Shown piece after piece: positions 25,680 to 34,605 of a DNA stretch of 64,000 nt. The notes under the pieces were generated by a model. The model was given only the letters and a program-made list of their open reading frames with translations. It was not told the DNA's origin and did not search any database. The DNA comes from Actinacidiphila cocklensis (lineage in GTDB: Bacteria; Actinomycetota; Actinomycetes; Streptomycetales; Streptomycetaceae), in assembly GCF_907177275.1 (NCBI RefSeq), contig NZ_CAJSLV010000068.1:1-64000 (forward strand), written 5' to 3'. Both the position numbers and the translations under genes were made by a program. Within the stretch, counting starts at the first letter, position 1; every line of letters begins with the position of its first letter.

Positions 25680-25727
25680 GCGGTGGCGGTCGCAGTCGCG
25701 GTCGCAGTCGCAGTCGCAGTCGCAGTC
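25680..25727. repeat. Tandem hexamer array, eight units of GC(A/G)GT(C/G)
   Basis: Eight head-to-tail 6-bp units, the last four all GCAGTC, overlap the stop codon of the broken metallophosphoesterase gene. It is a microsatellite; in frame it would encode Thr-Ala repeats, and its length may vary by slippage. Confidence 0.8.
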
Positions 25728-26935
25728 AGCCGACCGTGATGGTCCGAGAGGCCGTGACCGGCGCGAGCGAGTCGGCGCCGGTGTAGGCGCGCATCGAGTC
25801 GTTCGCCACCGTCACGGTCACCGAGCCGCGGCGCAGCGCGGTGAGCGTCCGGGTCAGCGGGTCGTGGATCGCGACCTTGCCCTTGCGGCGGGCCTCCTCG
25901 ACCGCCTGCTTCCCGCTGCCGACGGCCAGGCTCGACGAGCCGCCCCAGTCCACCGACATCGGGTAGCGCGGCGGCACCACCCGGGTGCCCGCCGACACGC
26001 CCTCGGGCTGCACGATGCTGCCGGACAGCTGCGCCGTCCCGCCCACCCGCAGCGAGCCGGGCGCGTCGAGCGTGACGGACTGCGCGAAGGCGCGCACGTC
26101 GCCCTCCAGCCACTGCCGGCCCGCGCCCAGGCCCGCGTCGACGGACCAGTCGACCCACCCGGTGAAACCGCCCCGGTCCGGGGTGCCGTACGGGTCCTTG
26201 CCCGACGAGGGCAGCACCACCTACGGGACGCCCTCGACGCGGTGGACGTCGGCGATCTGGGCGTGCGAGCCGACCGTCGCGGCGCCCTTGCCGGTGCCGT
26301 TCCTGAAGTCGGTGAGCATCTTCTCCACGAGTGCGGCCTCGTCGCGGTCGCCGAGCTGGCTGGACCTGGTCTCGGCCGGGTCGTCCACCGGGTGGTGGGC
26401 GAAGACCAGGACGTTGTGCACCGAGGGGTCCTTCCTGGCGTCGGCGAGCGCCTGCTGCATCATCGGCAGCTGGTCCCATGCGGTGCCGCGCAGCGACCCC
26501 AGCGAGCTGGCGAGCAGGATGAACCGGGTGCCCTTGTGGTCGAACGTCCGGTACGGCTGCCCGAATTCGCCGGTGAAGTCCGTCAGGTCGGACCGGACGT
26601 TGTTCAGGCCGTACGACTCGTGGTTGCCCGGCACGTAGTAGCACGGGACCGAACCGGCCGCCGGGTCCGGCGTGCTGTCCGCGGCCGGCTCCTGACCGAC
26701 CGGGATGAGGTCGCACCCGGCGTCGGTGAGCACCTTGCGGGCCAGCGCGAGGTCCTGCGGCAGGCCGCGGTCGGTGATGTCGCCGTTGAGGACGATCAGG
26801 TCGGGCCTGGTCGTGCGGATGCGCTCCGTCGGCGAACGCGGCGGCCGGTCCGGCCGCCACCACGGTCGCGGCGGCGAGCACCGCGAACAGCGGCCTCGTA
26901 CACCGGTGGCTCAGGACCCTCGGTCTCAGGTGCAC
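25726..26935 (-). pseudogene. Metallophosphoesterase, inactivated by internal deletion/frameshift and a TAG stop
   Basis: Reading from GTG 26935: a signal peptide ('LFAVLAAATVVAAGPAAAFA') runs in one frame to about 26830, after which homology continues in another frame at 'TTRPDLIVLNGDITDRG', the GDxxD-like metallophosphoesterase motif, followed by 'VPGNHESYG' and 'LVFAHHP'. The segment holding the first Asp-x-His motif is missing, so a deletion probably joined the two frames. The second frame is interrupted by TAG at 26223-26221 between 'VEGVP' and 'VVLPSSGKDPYG', and resumes in the same frame to 25726 with an Ig-like tail. A Tyr codon to TAG change explains the stop. Not expected to give active enzyme. 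Confidence 0.85.
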
Positions 26936-27168
26936 CTCGGCTGGTAGGGACGCGGAGGCGGCGCCCCCGCCGCCCCCGGTTCCGCCGAGGGCGCGCACTG
27001 ATCCAAAGGACCGACCGAGGAGCGCGGGTGACACCGCCTGGAGCACGCAGTGAACCCTGGGGGAAGGAGCGGTGGTCGACCGGTCGGTGGGCGTCCCGGT
27101 GCCGAGTCCGGTCCGCCGCGGGCGGCCGGCACGTGCCCCGCGGCTGCGGGGGCCGCGCCGGCCCGTGC

Positions 27169-27618
27169 TCACCAGGTCTTTCCGGCCTGCTCGCCGATCG
27201 TGCGGTTGATCCGGTTGAAGAAGTTGGTCGTCGCGATCTCCAGGGTGATGGCGGACAGTTGCTTCGGGTCGAAGTGGGCGGCGGCGGTGTCCCAGATCTC
27301 GTCGGTCACCCCCGCCGCGCCGTCCTGGAGCCGGGTGGCGGCCTCGGTCAGCGCGAGTGCGGCCCTCTCCTCGTCGGTGAAGAAGGGGGTGTCGCGCCAC
27401 GCGACCACGTGGTGCAGCCGCTCCTCGCTCTCGCCGAGCTTCCGCGCCGACTCGACCGCGGCGAAAACGCACGGGCTGCAGCCGTTGATCTGGCTGGCGC
27501 GCAGGTGGACGAGCGAGAGCAGGCCCGGGGCGACGCCGCCGTCGCCGATCGCCTTGTGGAGGTGCTGGATCGCGGTGATCAGGTCGGGGCTCGGCGCGCT
27601 GTTCGTACGTGCTTGCAT
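27169..27618 (-). CDS. Carboxymuconolactone decarboxylase/AhpD-like protein
   Basis: A 149-residue all-helical protein; ATG 27618 follows AAGGAG. The redox pair is Cys47-Ser-Pro-Cys50 in 'INGCSPC'; the His often found four residues later is Ala, as in other actinobacterial members. 'DERAALALTEAATRL'-type helix follows. Divergent from an ECF41-type sigma factor, an arrangement known for this group, where the carboxymuconolactone-decarboxylase-like gene is the sigma factor's target. The true reaction is probably thiol-dependent peroxide removal, by analogy only. Confidence 0.88.
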   Translation of the reverse strand: MQARTNSAPSPDLITAIQHLHKAIGDGGVAPGLLSLVHLRASQINGCSPCVFAAVESARKLGESEERLHHVVAWRDTPFFTDEERAALALTEAATRLQDGAAGVTDEIWDTAAAHFDPKQLSAITLEIATTNFFNRINRTIGEQAGKTW

Positions 27619-27635
27619 CGGTCCTGCTCCTTCAT

Positions 27636-27701
27636 CGGTTACCTGGCCCCGTCCGGGGCCGTCATCACCCATGACGGAGCCGATCGCAGGAAGGTAACCC
27701 G
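27636..27701. promoter_or_regulatory. Symmetric divergent region between AhpD-like and sigma genes
   Basis: CGGTTACCT at 27636-27644 is mirrored by AGGTAACC at 27692-27699, with GGCCCC-GTCC-GGGGCC (27645-27660) and GTCAT-CACCC-ATGAC (27661-27675) hairpins between. The exact ECF41 promoter consensus (TGTCACA, CGTC) was not found, so the sites may be for another regulator or for RNA structure. Confidence 0.4.
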
Positions 27702-28613
27702 ATGTCCGACAGCAGCCCGGCAGACCCGGTGGCCGAGGTGTTCGAGGCGCAGCGCGAGCGGCTGCGCGCGGTCGCCTACCGCATGCTCGGCTCGCACGCC
27801 GACGCCGAGGACGCGGTCCAGGACGCCTGGCTGCGGCTCTGCCGCCAGGACCCGGCGGAGATCGGCAACCTGGCCGGCTGGCTGACCACCGTGGTCGGGC
27901 GGATCAGCCTGGACGTCCTGCGGTCGCGCAGGACCCGGCCGGACGTGTCCTACGACGTCCGGCTGCCCGAGCTGGCGGTGACGCCCGGCGGCGGTCCGGG
28001 TCCCGAGGACGACGCGGCGCTCGCCGAGTCGGTCGGGCTCGCGCTGCTGGTGGTCCTCGACGCGCTGGGGCCGAGCGAGCGGCTGGCGTTCGTGCTGCAC
28101 GACCTGTTCGCGGTGCCGTTCGACGAGATCGGCCGGATCCTCGGCAAGTCGACGGCCGCCGCCAAGATGCTCGCCAGCCGCGCCCGCAAGAAGGTGCGGG
28201 CGGCCGAGCGGCCGGCGGGCGCAGGGCGGGAGCAGCGCGAAGTGGTCACGGCCTTCCTGGCGGCGGCCCGCCGCGGCGACTTCGAGGGGCTGCTGCGGGT
28301 GCTCGACCCCGAGGTGCGGTTGACCGTCGACTCCCCCGCGGGGGTGGTGGTCACCCTCGGCGCCACCGCGGTGGCCGGCGGCGCGAAGCTGTCCGCGGGT
28401 GCGGCCGGCGGCGGGCGGGCGGTGCTGGTCGGCGGGCGGCCGGGGGTCGTCTCCTGGCGTACGGACGGCACGCCGCTGGCGGTCCTCGCGTTCACCGTCG
28501 CCGGCGGCCGGATCACCGAGATGACGGTGGTGACGAACCCGGCGCGGCTCGCGCGGATGGACCTGCCGCGTCCGGGACCGGACCTGGGGACCGATCGGGC
28601 CGAACTCCCCTGA
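27702..28613 (+). CDS. ECF sigma factor, ECF41/SigJ type with SnoaL-like C-terminus
   Basis: A 303-residue sigma factor. Region 2 ('AYRMLGSHADAEDAVQDAWLRL', about 25-50) and region 4 ('PFDEIGRILGKSTAAAKMLASRARKKV', about 145-170) are present; the linker has 'VRLPEL', like the WLPEP element of ECF41. After about 185 a SnoaL-like domain follows, with 'NPARL' near the end corresponding to the NPDKL motif. In ECF41 this extension replaces an anti-sigma factor and tunes activity. Divergent from the AhpD-like gene, its likely target. Quoted motifs are partial views of each region. Confidence 0.9.
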   Translation: MSDSSPADPVAEVFEAQRERLRAVAYRMLGSHADAEDAVQDAWLRLCRQDPAEIGNLAGWLTTVVGRISLDVLRSRRTRPDVSYDVRLPELAVTPGGGPGPEDDAALAESVGLALLVVLDALGPSERLAFVLHDLFAVPFDEIGRILGKSTAAAKMLASRARKKVRAAERPAGAGREQREVVTAFLAAARRGDFEGLLRVLDPEVRLTVDSPAGVVVTLGATAVAGGAKLSAGAAGGGRAVLVGGRPGVVSWRTDGTPLAVLAFTVAGGRITEMTVVTNPARLARMDLPRPGPDLGTDRAELP

Positions 28614-28708
28614 TTCACACGTGTACATGACGATTGTTCACGCGGGCGTCAACCGCCGGAAAGGAACGGTCCTCATCGCATCCGTTGCCCTGTACATCAA
28701 TATGGATC

Positions 28709-31700
28709 ATGAGACTTCAGAAGAAGGCCCGCTGGGCGGCTGTGGCGGCGATCGCCGCGGCCGCGACGGCGTTCGGCCTGGTGGGAGCGGACAACGGGGG
28801 CGGGTCGGCCGCGGCGGCGAGCACCGGCCAGCGGTACTCCGCCGCGTGCCCGGCCGCGGACGCGGTCAGCCCCGCGCTGGACAGCAACCTGATCGCCAAC
28901 CCCGGCGCCGAGCACTTCACGGCGGTCACCGACCTCGGCGCACCCGCCGGTGACACGCAGTACGTCCCGGACTGCTGGGAGGCGTCCTCCCCGATGGACG
29001 CGCCGGGCGCCGTCCTGGAGTCGTACGCGTCGTCGACTCCCGGCCAGTCCGGCGGCCGCACCTTCTACGGCGGCTACGACTACGAGTCCCCGCAGGTCTC
29101 GGTCGTGGGCGTCACCACGACGGCCACCCAGATGATCGACGTCAGCGCGCTGGACGCGGGCGGGAAGTCGTTCACGCTGACCGGTGCGATCGGCGGGTAC
29201 ACGACCCAGGCCGACTACGCGACGGTCACCGCCGCGTTCCAGGACGCGCAGGGCGCCGCCCTGGGCTCCGCGGCCATCGGCCCGGTCAACGCCGCCCAGC
29301 GCGGCAGCGTCACCAGCCTCGTCCCCGAGGCGGCGGTCGGCACCGTACCGGCCGGCACCGCCAAGGTCGTGGTCACGGTCGCGTCGACCGGTGTCAGCGC
29401 CGGCTACGGCATCGACGGCCGGGCCGACAGCCTGAACCTGACCATCGCCTCGGGCAGCAGCGGCCAGCACTACACCGCGCCCTGCCCGGCCGCCGACCAG
29501 GTCGCCCCGGCACTGAACGCCAACCTGATCGCCAACCCCGGGGCCGAGGACTTCACCGACGCCACCGCGCTCGGCGCGCCCGACGGCGACGACCGGACCG
29601 TCGCGAACTGCTGGACCAGCACCTCCCCGCTCAACGCACCGGACGGCACACAGGAGTCGCGCCCGTCGACGTACCCGGGGGTGACCGGCGGGCGGGTCTT
29701 CTACGGCGGCACCAACCCCGGCACCGTCCAGGTCGCGGGCGTGGTCACCACCGGCACCCAGCTGATCGACGTCAGCTCCCTGAAGCCGGACGGCCAGCCG
29801 TTCAAGCTGACCGGTGAGGTCGGCGGCTACTCGACGCAGAGCGACTACGCGCAGGTCGTCGCGACCTTCCAGGACGCCGGCGGCGCGAGCCTGGGCACCG
29901 CGGGCATCGGCCCGGCCACCACCGCCCAGCGCGGCGGCACCTCCGAGCTGCTGACCGACGGCACCTACGGCGTGGTCCCGCCCGGGACCAAGAAGGTCCT
30001 GGTCACCATCATCACGGTGGCCGTCGACAGCGGCGCCGACAGCGACGGCGCGGCCGACAACCTGAACCTGACGATCGGTCTGAAGGCCGCGGGCCAGAGC
30101 TACACCGCGCCCTGCCCGGCCGCCGACCAGGTCACCCCGGCGCTGAACGCCAACCTGATCGCCAACCCCGGCGCCGAGGACTGGACCGCCGCGACCGCGC
30201 TGGGCGCCCCGCTGGGCGACGACCAGACCGTCGCCGACTGCTGGACCAGCACCTCGCCGCTCAATCCGCCCGACGGCACGCAGGAGTCGCGCACCTCGAC
30301 GTACCCGGGGGTGACCGGCAGCCGGGTCTTCTACGGCGGCACCAACCCCAGCACCGTCTCGATCCCGGGCGTCACCACCTCGGGCATCCAGTCGATCGAC
30401 GTCAGTGCGCTGGACACCGACGGCCAGCCCTTCAGCCTGTCGGGCGACCTCGGCGGCTACTCCACGCAGAGCGACTACGCGACCGTCACCGCCGCGTTCC
30501 AGGACGCCAAGGGCGCCACCGTCGGCACCGCGGTCATCGGCCCGGTCACCGCGGGCCAGCGCAACAACATCTCCAGCCTGGTCCACCAGGCCTGGCACGG
30601 CACCGTGCCGAACGGCACCGAGAAGGTGCTGGTCACGATCGCCACGGTCGGCGTCAGCAGCGGCGCGAACAGCGACGGCACCGCCGACGACGTCAACCTG
30701 ACGATCGGTTCGAGCGCGGCACCGTCAGGACCGATCCTGCAGACGATGCACTACACCTCGGTGGGCGACGACGCGGGCACCCATGTGGACCCGGGCTCCG
30801 GCGCGGTCGTCCCCAACGTCACCCCTGGCTCGCTCTACCGCCCGGCGGGCCTGTCCGTGCTCAGCGGCTCGGTCTACGTGTCGAACACCGGTGACAACGT
30901 GGTCGCCAGGCTGCGGGACGGCGGCACCTCGATCCTGGCCGGCGACCTGGAGGGCTCGGGCGAGAAGGGCGACGGCGGCAAGGCCGACGCGGCCACGATG
31001 TACCAGCCGGCCGGCACCGCGGTGGACGCCGACGGCAACGTCTTCATCGCCGACAGCGGCGACAACGTCGTCCGCGAGGTCACGGCAGGCGGCGTCATCC
31101 AGCGCTTCGCGGGCAGCGGCACCGCGGGCAGCAGGCTGTCCCTGAGCGCCCGTTCGGTCCAGCTGGACCACCCGGGTGCGGTCGCGGTCAGCGCGGCGAA
31201 GAACGTCTACATCTGCGACACCCACAACAACCGGGTGCTCGTGGTGTCCCCGAAGCAGCTCGTCATCGGGGTGATCGGCACCGGCGGCGCCGGGTACTCC
31301 GGCGACGGAAGGCCTGCCGCGCTCTCCCGGCTCAACCAGCCGACCGGCCTCGCGCTCGACGCGAAGAGCAACCTCTACATCGCCGACTCGGCCAACAACG
31401 TGATCCGCCGGGTGGACGCCAGGACCGGGGTCATCACCACGGTCGCGGGCAACTACGCGGCAGGCCGGGCGCACGACGGACTCGGCGGCTTCTCCGGCGA
31501 CGGCGGCGCCGCGACCGCCGCGCAGCTCAACGACCCGCAGGGGGTGGCCGTCGACGGTGCGGGAGACCTCTTCGTGGCCGACACCTTCAACAACGCGATC
31601 CGCGAGATCACCCCGGACGGGATCATCACGACCGTGGTGAACTCCTCGGCCCTGCCCGGCGGGGAGAGCAGCGGCGCGGCCCCGGCCGCCTCGAAGCTGC

Positions 31701-31840
31701 ACACCCCGCAGGCGGTGGCCGTCGACCCGGCCACGAACTTCCTCTACATCGCGGACACGCACAACAACGCCGTCGCGCAGGTACTCGGCGTCGCGCGCCC
31801 CGGCGCCGCGGCGGGGCCGGTGGCCCCCGCGACGTCCTGA
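28709..31840 (+). CDS. Secreted protein with three 210-residue repeats and an NHL beta-propeller
   Basis: A 1043-residue exported protein; ATG 28709 has only a weak ribosome site, so the start is less certain. A signal peptide (about 1-38) is followed by three repeats of exactly 210 residues (41-250, 251-460, 461-670). Each opens 'CPAAD' and 'NLIANPGAE', holds a second Cys in a 'CW' pair 42 residues on (likely one disulfide each), and contains 'GGYTTQADY'/'GGYSTQSDY'. Residues about 690-1025 are NHL blades ('VAVDGAGDLFVADTFNNAIREI'-type, five to six). The repeats look like lectin-type beta-sandwiches. The Tat phospholipase-like gene follows 30 bp later, suggesting a shared extracellular role. 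Function unknown. Confidence 0.85.
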   Translation: MRLQKKARWAAVAAIAAAATAFGLVGADNGGGSAAAASTGQRYSAACPAADAVSPALDSNLIANPGAEHFTAVTDLGAPAGDTQYVPDCWEASSPMDAPGAVLESYASSTPGQSGGRTFYGGYDYESPQVSVVGVTTTATQMIDVSALDAGGKSFTLTGAIGGYTTQADYATVTAAFQDAQGAALGSAAIGPVNAAQRGSVTSLVPEAAVGTVPAGTAKVVVTVASTGVSAGYGIDGRADSLNLTIASGSSGQHYTAPCPAADQVAPALNANLIANPGAEDFTDATALGAPDGDDRTVANCWTSTSPLNAPDGTQESRPSTYPGVTGGRVFYGGTNPGTVQVAGVVTTGTQLIDVSSLKPDGQPFKLTGEVGGYSTQSDYAQVVATFQDAGGASLGTAGIGPATTAQRGGTSELLTDGTYGVVPPGTKKVLVTIITVAVDSGADSDGAADNLNLTIGLKAAGQSYTAPCPAADQVTPALNANLIANPGAEDWTAATALGAPLGDDQTVADCWTSTSPLNPPDGTQESRTSTYPGVTGSRVFYGGTNPSTVSIPGVTTSGIQSIDVSALDTDGQPFSLSGDLGGYSTQSDYATVTAAFQDAKGATVGTAVIGPVTAGQRNNISSLVHQAWHGTVPNGTEKVLVTIATVGVSSGANSDGTADDVNLTIGSSAAPSGPILQTMHYTSVGDDAGTHVDPGSGAVVPNVTPGSLYRPAGLSVLSGSVYVSNTGDNVVARLRDGGTSILAGDLEGSGEKGDGGKADAATMYQPAGTAVDADGNVFIADSGDNVVREVTAGGVIQRFAGSGTAGSRLSLSARSVQLDHPGAVAVSAAKNVYICDTHNNRVLVVSPKQLVIGVIGTGGAGYSGDGRPAALSRLNQPTGLALDAKSNLYIADSANNVIRRVDARTGVITTVAGNYAAGRAHDGLGGFSGDGGAATAAQLNDPQGVAVDGAGDLFVADTFNNAIREITPDGIITTVVNSSALPGGESSGAAPAASKLHTPQAVAVDPATNFLYIADTHNNAVAQVLGVARPGAAAGPVAPATS

Positions 31841-31870
31841 CCCGGCCCCACGAGACGAAGAAGAGAGACG

Positions 31871-33439
31871 ATGAGCACCACCGATTCCTCCCGTCCGGGC
31901 CTTTCCCGGCGCCGGTTCGTCAGCACCGCGGCGGCACTCGCCGGCGCCGCCGGCATGGCCGGCGTGCTGCCGGAGAGCCTCGCGCGGGCCGCGACCGCAA
32001 GCCCGTCCAAGGGCAGCCTCTCCGACATCAAGCACGTCGTGTACGTGATGATGGAGAACCGCTCCTTCGACCACTACTTCGGCACCTTCCCCGGCGCGCG
32101 CGGCTTCAGCGACCGCACCGCGATCCGGCTGCCGAACGGCAACTCCGTCTTCCAGCAGCCCGATCCGGCCAACCCGGACGGCTACCTGGAGCCCTTCCAC
32201 ATGTCCACCATCACCACCGGCGCCGCCGCGATCCCCTCGCTGTCGCACGACTGGCGCGACCAGCACGCCTCGTGGAACAACGGCGCGATGGACGGCTGGC
32301 TGACCACCCACCTCGCCTCGGACGGCCAGGTCAACGGGTCGTACACGATGGGCTACTTCACCCGGGAGGACATCCCCTTCCACTGGGCGCTCGCCGAGTC
32401 CTTCACGCTGCTCGACAACTACCACTGCTCGGTCCTCGGCCCGACGGACCCCAACCGGCTGGTGTGGATGTCGGGCACCAACGACCCGCAGGGCACGTTC
32501 GGCGGCCCCTGCCTGGAGACGGTCACGCCCAACGCGTTGACCTACCCGTCGGCCGCGGAGATCCTGCACAGCGCCGGCTACAGCGTCAAGACGTACTTCT
32601 CCGGCGCGACCAGCGGCTTCAACGTCTTCGGCTGGTTCGCCAACTTCAAGGACAAGGCGACCCTGCCGGTCGCGCTGTACAACTCCGTCATGACCGGCGG
32701 CACGCTGTACGGCACCGGCGCCCCCGGGCAGGTCGGCAACGCGACCAGCCCGACCCCGGCGGCCGACCCGGCGCTCGCCTTCGAGGAGGACTGCGCCAAC
32801 GGCGTACTCGCCGACGTGTCCTGGCTGTTCATGCCGAGCGAGGCCGACGAGCACCCGCCGAACCTGCCCGCCGCCGGCGCGCAGTACCTCGCCTCCAAGC
32901 TGGAGGCGCTGGCCGCCAACGAGGAGCTGTGGAACTCGACGGTCTTCGTCCTGAACTACGACGAGAACGACGGCTTCTTCGACCACGTCCCGCCGCCGGT
33001 CCCCGACCAGCGCAAGTACCCCGAGGAGTTCGTGACACTGCCCTCCCCGAAGGGCACGCCCGGCGGCGGGCTGCCGGTCGGCGCCGGTTTCCGGGTGCCG
33101 TGCATCATCGTGTCCCCGTGGACCGTGGGCGGCCGGATCTTCTCCGAGGTCTCCGACCACACCTCGGGGCTGCAGTTCGTCGAGACGATCACCGCGGCGG
33201 GCGGCCTGTCGGGCCACGGTCCTGTGACGTTCACGCCGATCAGCAAGTGGCGGCGGCGCACCTTCGGTGACTTCTCCGGGGCGCTGCACCTGCACGACCG
33301 CAAACCGGCCCCGGCCAACCCGCAGTTCGACGCCTCCACCACGGCGGCCAACCTGGCCGCCCAGGCCACCGCCGCGACCCAGCCCATGCCCGCCCGTCCC
33401 GGTGCGACCCAGCACATGCCGAGCCAGCAACAGAACTGA
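31871..33439 (+). CDS. Tat-exported phospholipase C / acid phosphatase family phosphoesterase
   Basis: A 522-residue enzyme of the alkaline-phosphatase-like superfamily. The N-terminal Tat motif 'SRRRFV' (12-17) and the hydrophobic stretch to 'ARA' direct folded export. 'VVYVMMENRSFDHYFGTF' holds the metal-binding Glu-Asn and the nucleophile region of bacterial phospholipase C, and later 'NYDENDGFFDHVPPP' and 'VSDHTSGLQFVE' supply the Asp/His metal ligands. The C-terminal about 45 residues are Ala/Gln rich. It lies 30 bp after the triple-repeat NHL gene and is probably co-transcribed. Confidence 0.92.
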   Translation: MSTTDSSRPGLSRRRFVSTAAALAGAAGMAGVLPESLARAATASPSKGSLSDIKHVVYVMMENRSFDHYFGTFPGARGFSDRTAIRLPNGNSVFQQPDPANPDGYLEPFHMSTITTGAAAIPSLSHDWRDQHASWNNGAMDGWLTTHLASDGQVNGSYTMGYFTREDIPFHWALAESFTLLDNYHCSVLGPTDPNRLVWMSGTNDPQGTFGGPCLETVTPNALTYPSAAEILHSAGYSVKTYFSGATSGFNVFGWFANFKDKATLPVALYNSVMTGGTLYGTGAPGQVGNATSPTPAADPALAFEEDCANGVLADVSWLFMPSEADEHPPNLPAAGAQYLASKLEALAANEELWNSTVFVLNYDENDGFFDHVPPPVPDQRKYPEEFVTLPSPKGTPGGGLPVGAGFRVPCIIVSPWTVGGRIFSEVSDHTSGLQFVETITAAGGLSGHGPVTFTPISKWRRRTFGDFSGALHLHDRKPAPANPQFDASTTAANLAAQATAATQPMPARPGATQHMPSQQQN

Positions 33440-33462
33440 CACCCCGTCACCGACGCGGAACA

Positions 33463-33489
33463 GGGCCGCCCGCCACCGGTGGGCGGCCC
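33463..33489. terminator. Bidirectional terminator hairpin
   Basis: GGGCCGCCC at 33463-33471 pairs with GGGCGGCCC at 33481-33489 around a 9-nt loop that can extend the stem. It sits between the convergent phospholipase-like and LacI genes. Confidence 0.7.
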
Positions 33490-33490
33490 T

Positions 33491-34525
33491 TCACGCCCCC
33501 GGGCCTGCGGGGCCGGTGCTGGAGCGGACGACCAGCGTCGGCTCCACCGATGCGGGGGCGGGAGCCGCGGCGGGGTCGGCCAGGTGGCGCATCAGATGGG
33601 ACACCGCCAGCGCGCCCAGCTCGGCGAAGGGCTGGGACACCGTGGTCAGGGGCGGCGAGCAGTACTCCGCCAGCGGGATGTCGTCGACGCCGACGACCGA
33701 GATGTCGGCCGGGACCCGCCTGCCGAGTTCGTGCAGCGCGCGGACCACCCCGAAGGCCATCTCGTCGCTCGCGGCGAAGATCGCGGTGACGTCGGGAATC
33801 CTGCCCAGGATGAGCCCGCCGCGGTAGCCGGACGCCGGTGACCAGTCACCCTCGATCTGCGGCGGCACCGTCCTGCCCGCCGCCTCCAGCGTGTCGCGCC
33901 AGCCGCGCAGCCGGCTGGCCGCGTCCAGCCACTCCCCGGGCCCCGCCAGGTGCCAGACCGTCTCGTGGCCGAGGTCGAGCAGGTGACGGGTCGCCAGCCG
34001 GGCGGCCAGCGTCTGGTCGACGGCGACGACCTCGGTGGCGGGCGTGCGCGAGCCGTCGATGGTCACGGTGGGCAGGGCGCCGGTGAGCCGCTCGATCCGC
34101 CGGCTGACCTGGATGAGCGGCACCGCCAGCACGAATCCCTCGACGCCCTGGTCGGCCAGCCGCGACATCGCGCCCTCGACGGCGGAGGTGTCCAGGGATT
34201 CGGTGGTGGCCGCGGCGACGGAGAAGCCCGCCTCCGACGCGGCCCGCTCGATGCCGTACATCAGGCTGGTGCGCGAGTAGTACCCGGTCCGCAGCGACAC
34301 GACCCCGATGGTGAGGCTGCGGCCGGAGGACAGCACCCGGGCCGCGTCGTTCTTGCGGTAGCCCAGCTGCTCTGCGGCGGCCAGCACCTTGGCCCGGGTC
34401 CCGGCCTGCACGTTGGGGTGGCCGCGCAGCGCCCGTGACACGGTCTGCGGGGAGACCCCCGCCACGCGCGCCACGTCGGCCATCGCCACCCGGCCGTGCC
34501 GCGCCGCCGCTGTCCGGTGCTCCAT
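33491..34525 (-). CDS. LacI-family transcriptional regulator
   Basis: A 344-residue repressor; ATG 34525. HTH 'MADVARVAGVSPQTVSRALRGHPNV' starts at about residue 15, hinge near 65, and a sensor domain with 'AASDEMAFGVVRALHELGRRVPADISVVGVDDIPLAEYCSPPLTTV'-type ending. It shares little beyond the family with the MalR-type pair. It lies 80 bp downstream of the Rieske oxygenase on the same strand. The nearby pectin genes are possible targets but no site links them directly. Quoted segments are partial. Confidence 0.88.
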   Translation of the reverse strand: MEHRTAAARHGRVAMADVARVAGVSPQTVSRALRGHPNVQAGTRAKVLAAAEQLGYRKNDAARVLSSGRSLTIGVVSLRTGYYSRTSLMYGIERAASEAGFSVAAATTESLDTSAVEGAMSRLADQGVEGFVLAVPLIQVSRRIERLTGALPTVTIDGSRTPATEVVAVDQTLAARLATRHLLDLGHETVWHLAGPGEWLDAASRLRGWRDTLEAAGRTVPPQIEGDWSPASGYRGGLILGRIPDVTAIFAASDEMAFGVVRALHELGRRVPADISVVGVDDIPLAEYCSPPLTTVSQPFAELGALAVSHLMRHLADPAAAPAPASVEPTLVVRSSTGPAGPGA

Positions 34526-34605
34526 CTGCCGCGTCCCCTGTCTGTCGCCGCGATGGTAACGCGGCGGCACGCGCGGGAGGCGGCGGCCCTGGGCGGGGGC
34601 CGAGC

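Noticed and set aside
25680..25727. Hexamer array as a CRISPR-like repeat
   Set aside because: Units are 6 bp with no spacers and no cas genes nearby.
26221..26223. TAG as a recoded amino acid codon
   Set aside because: No pyrrolysine machinery is visible and the same gene carries an independent deletion/frameshift, so decay is simpler.
25658..27472. 604-residue minus-strand open frame across the phosphoesterase and AhpD-like region
   Set aside because: It is mostly a shadow in the wrong frame; only its short signal-peptide part has family-like sequence, and this is explained by the pseudogene.
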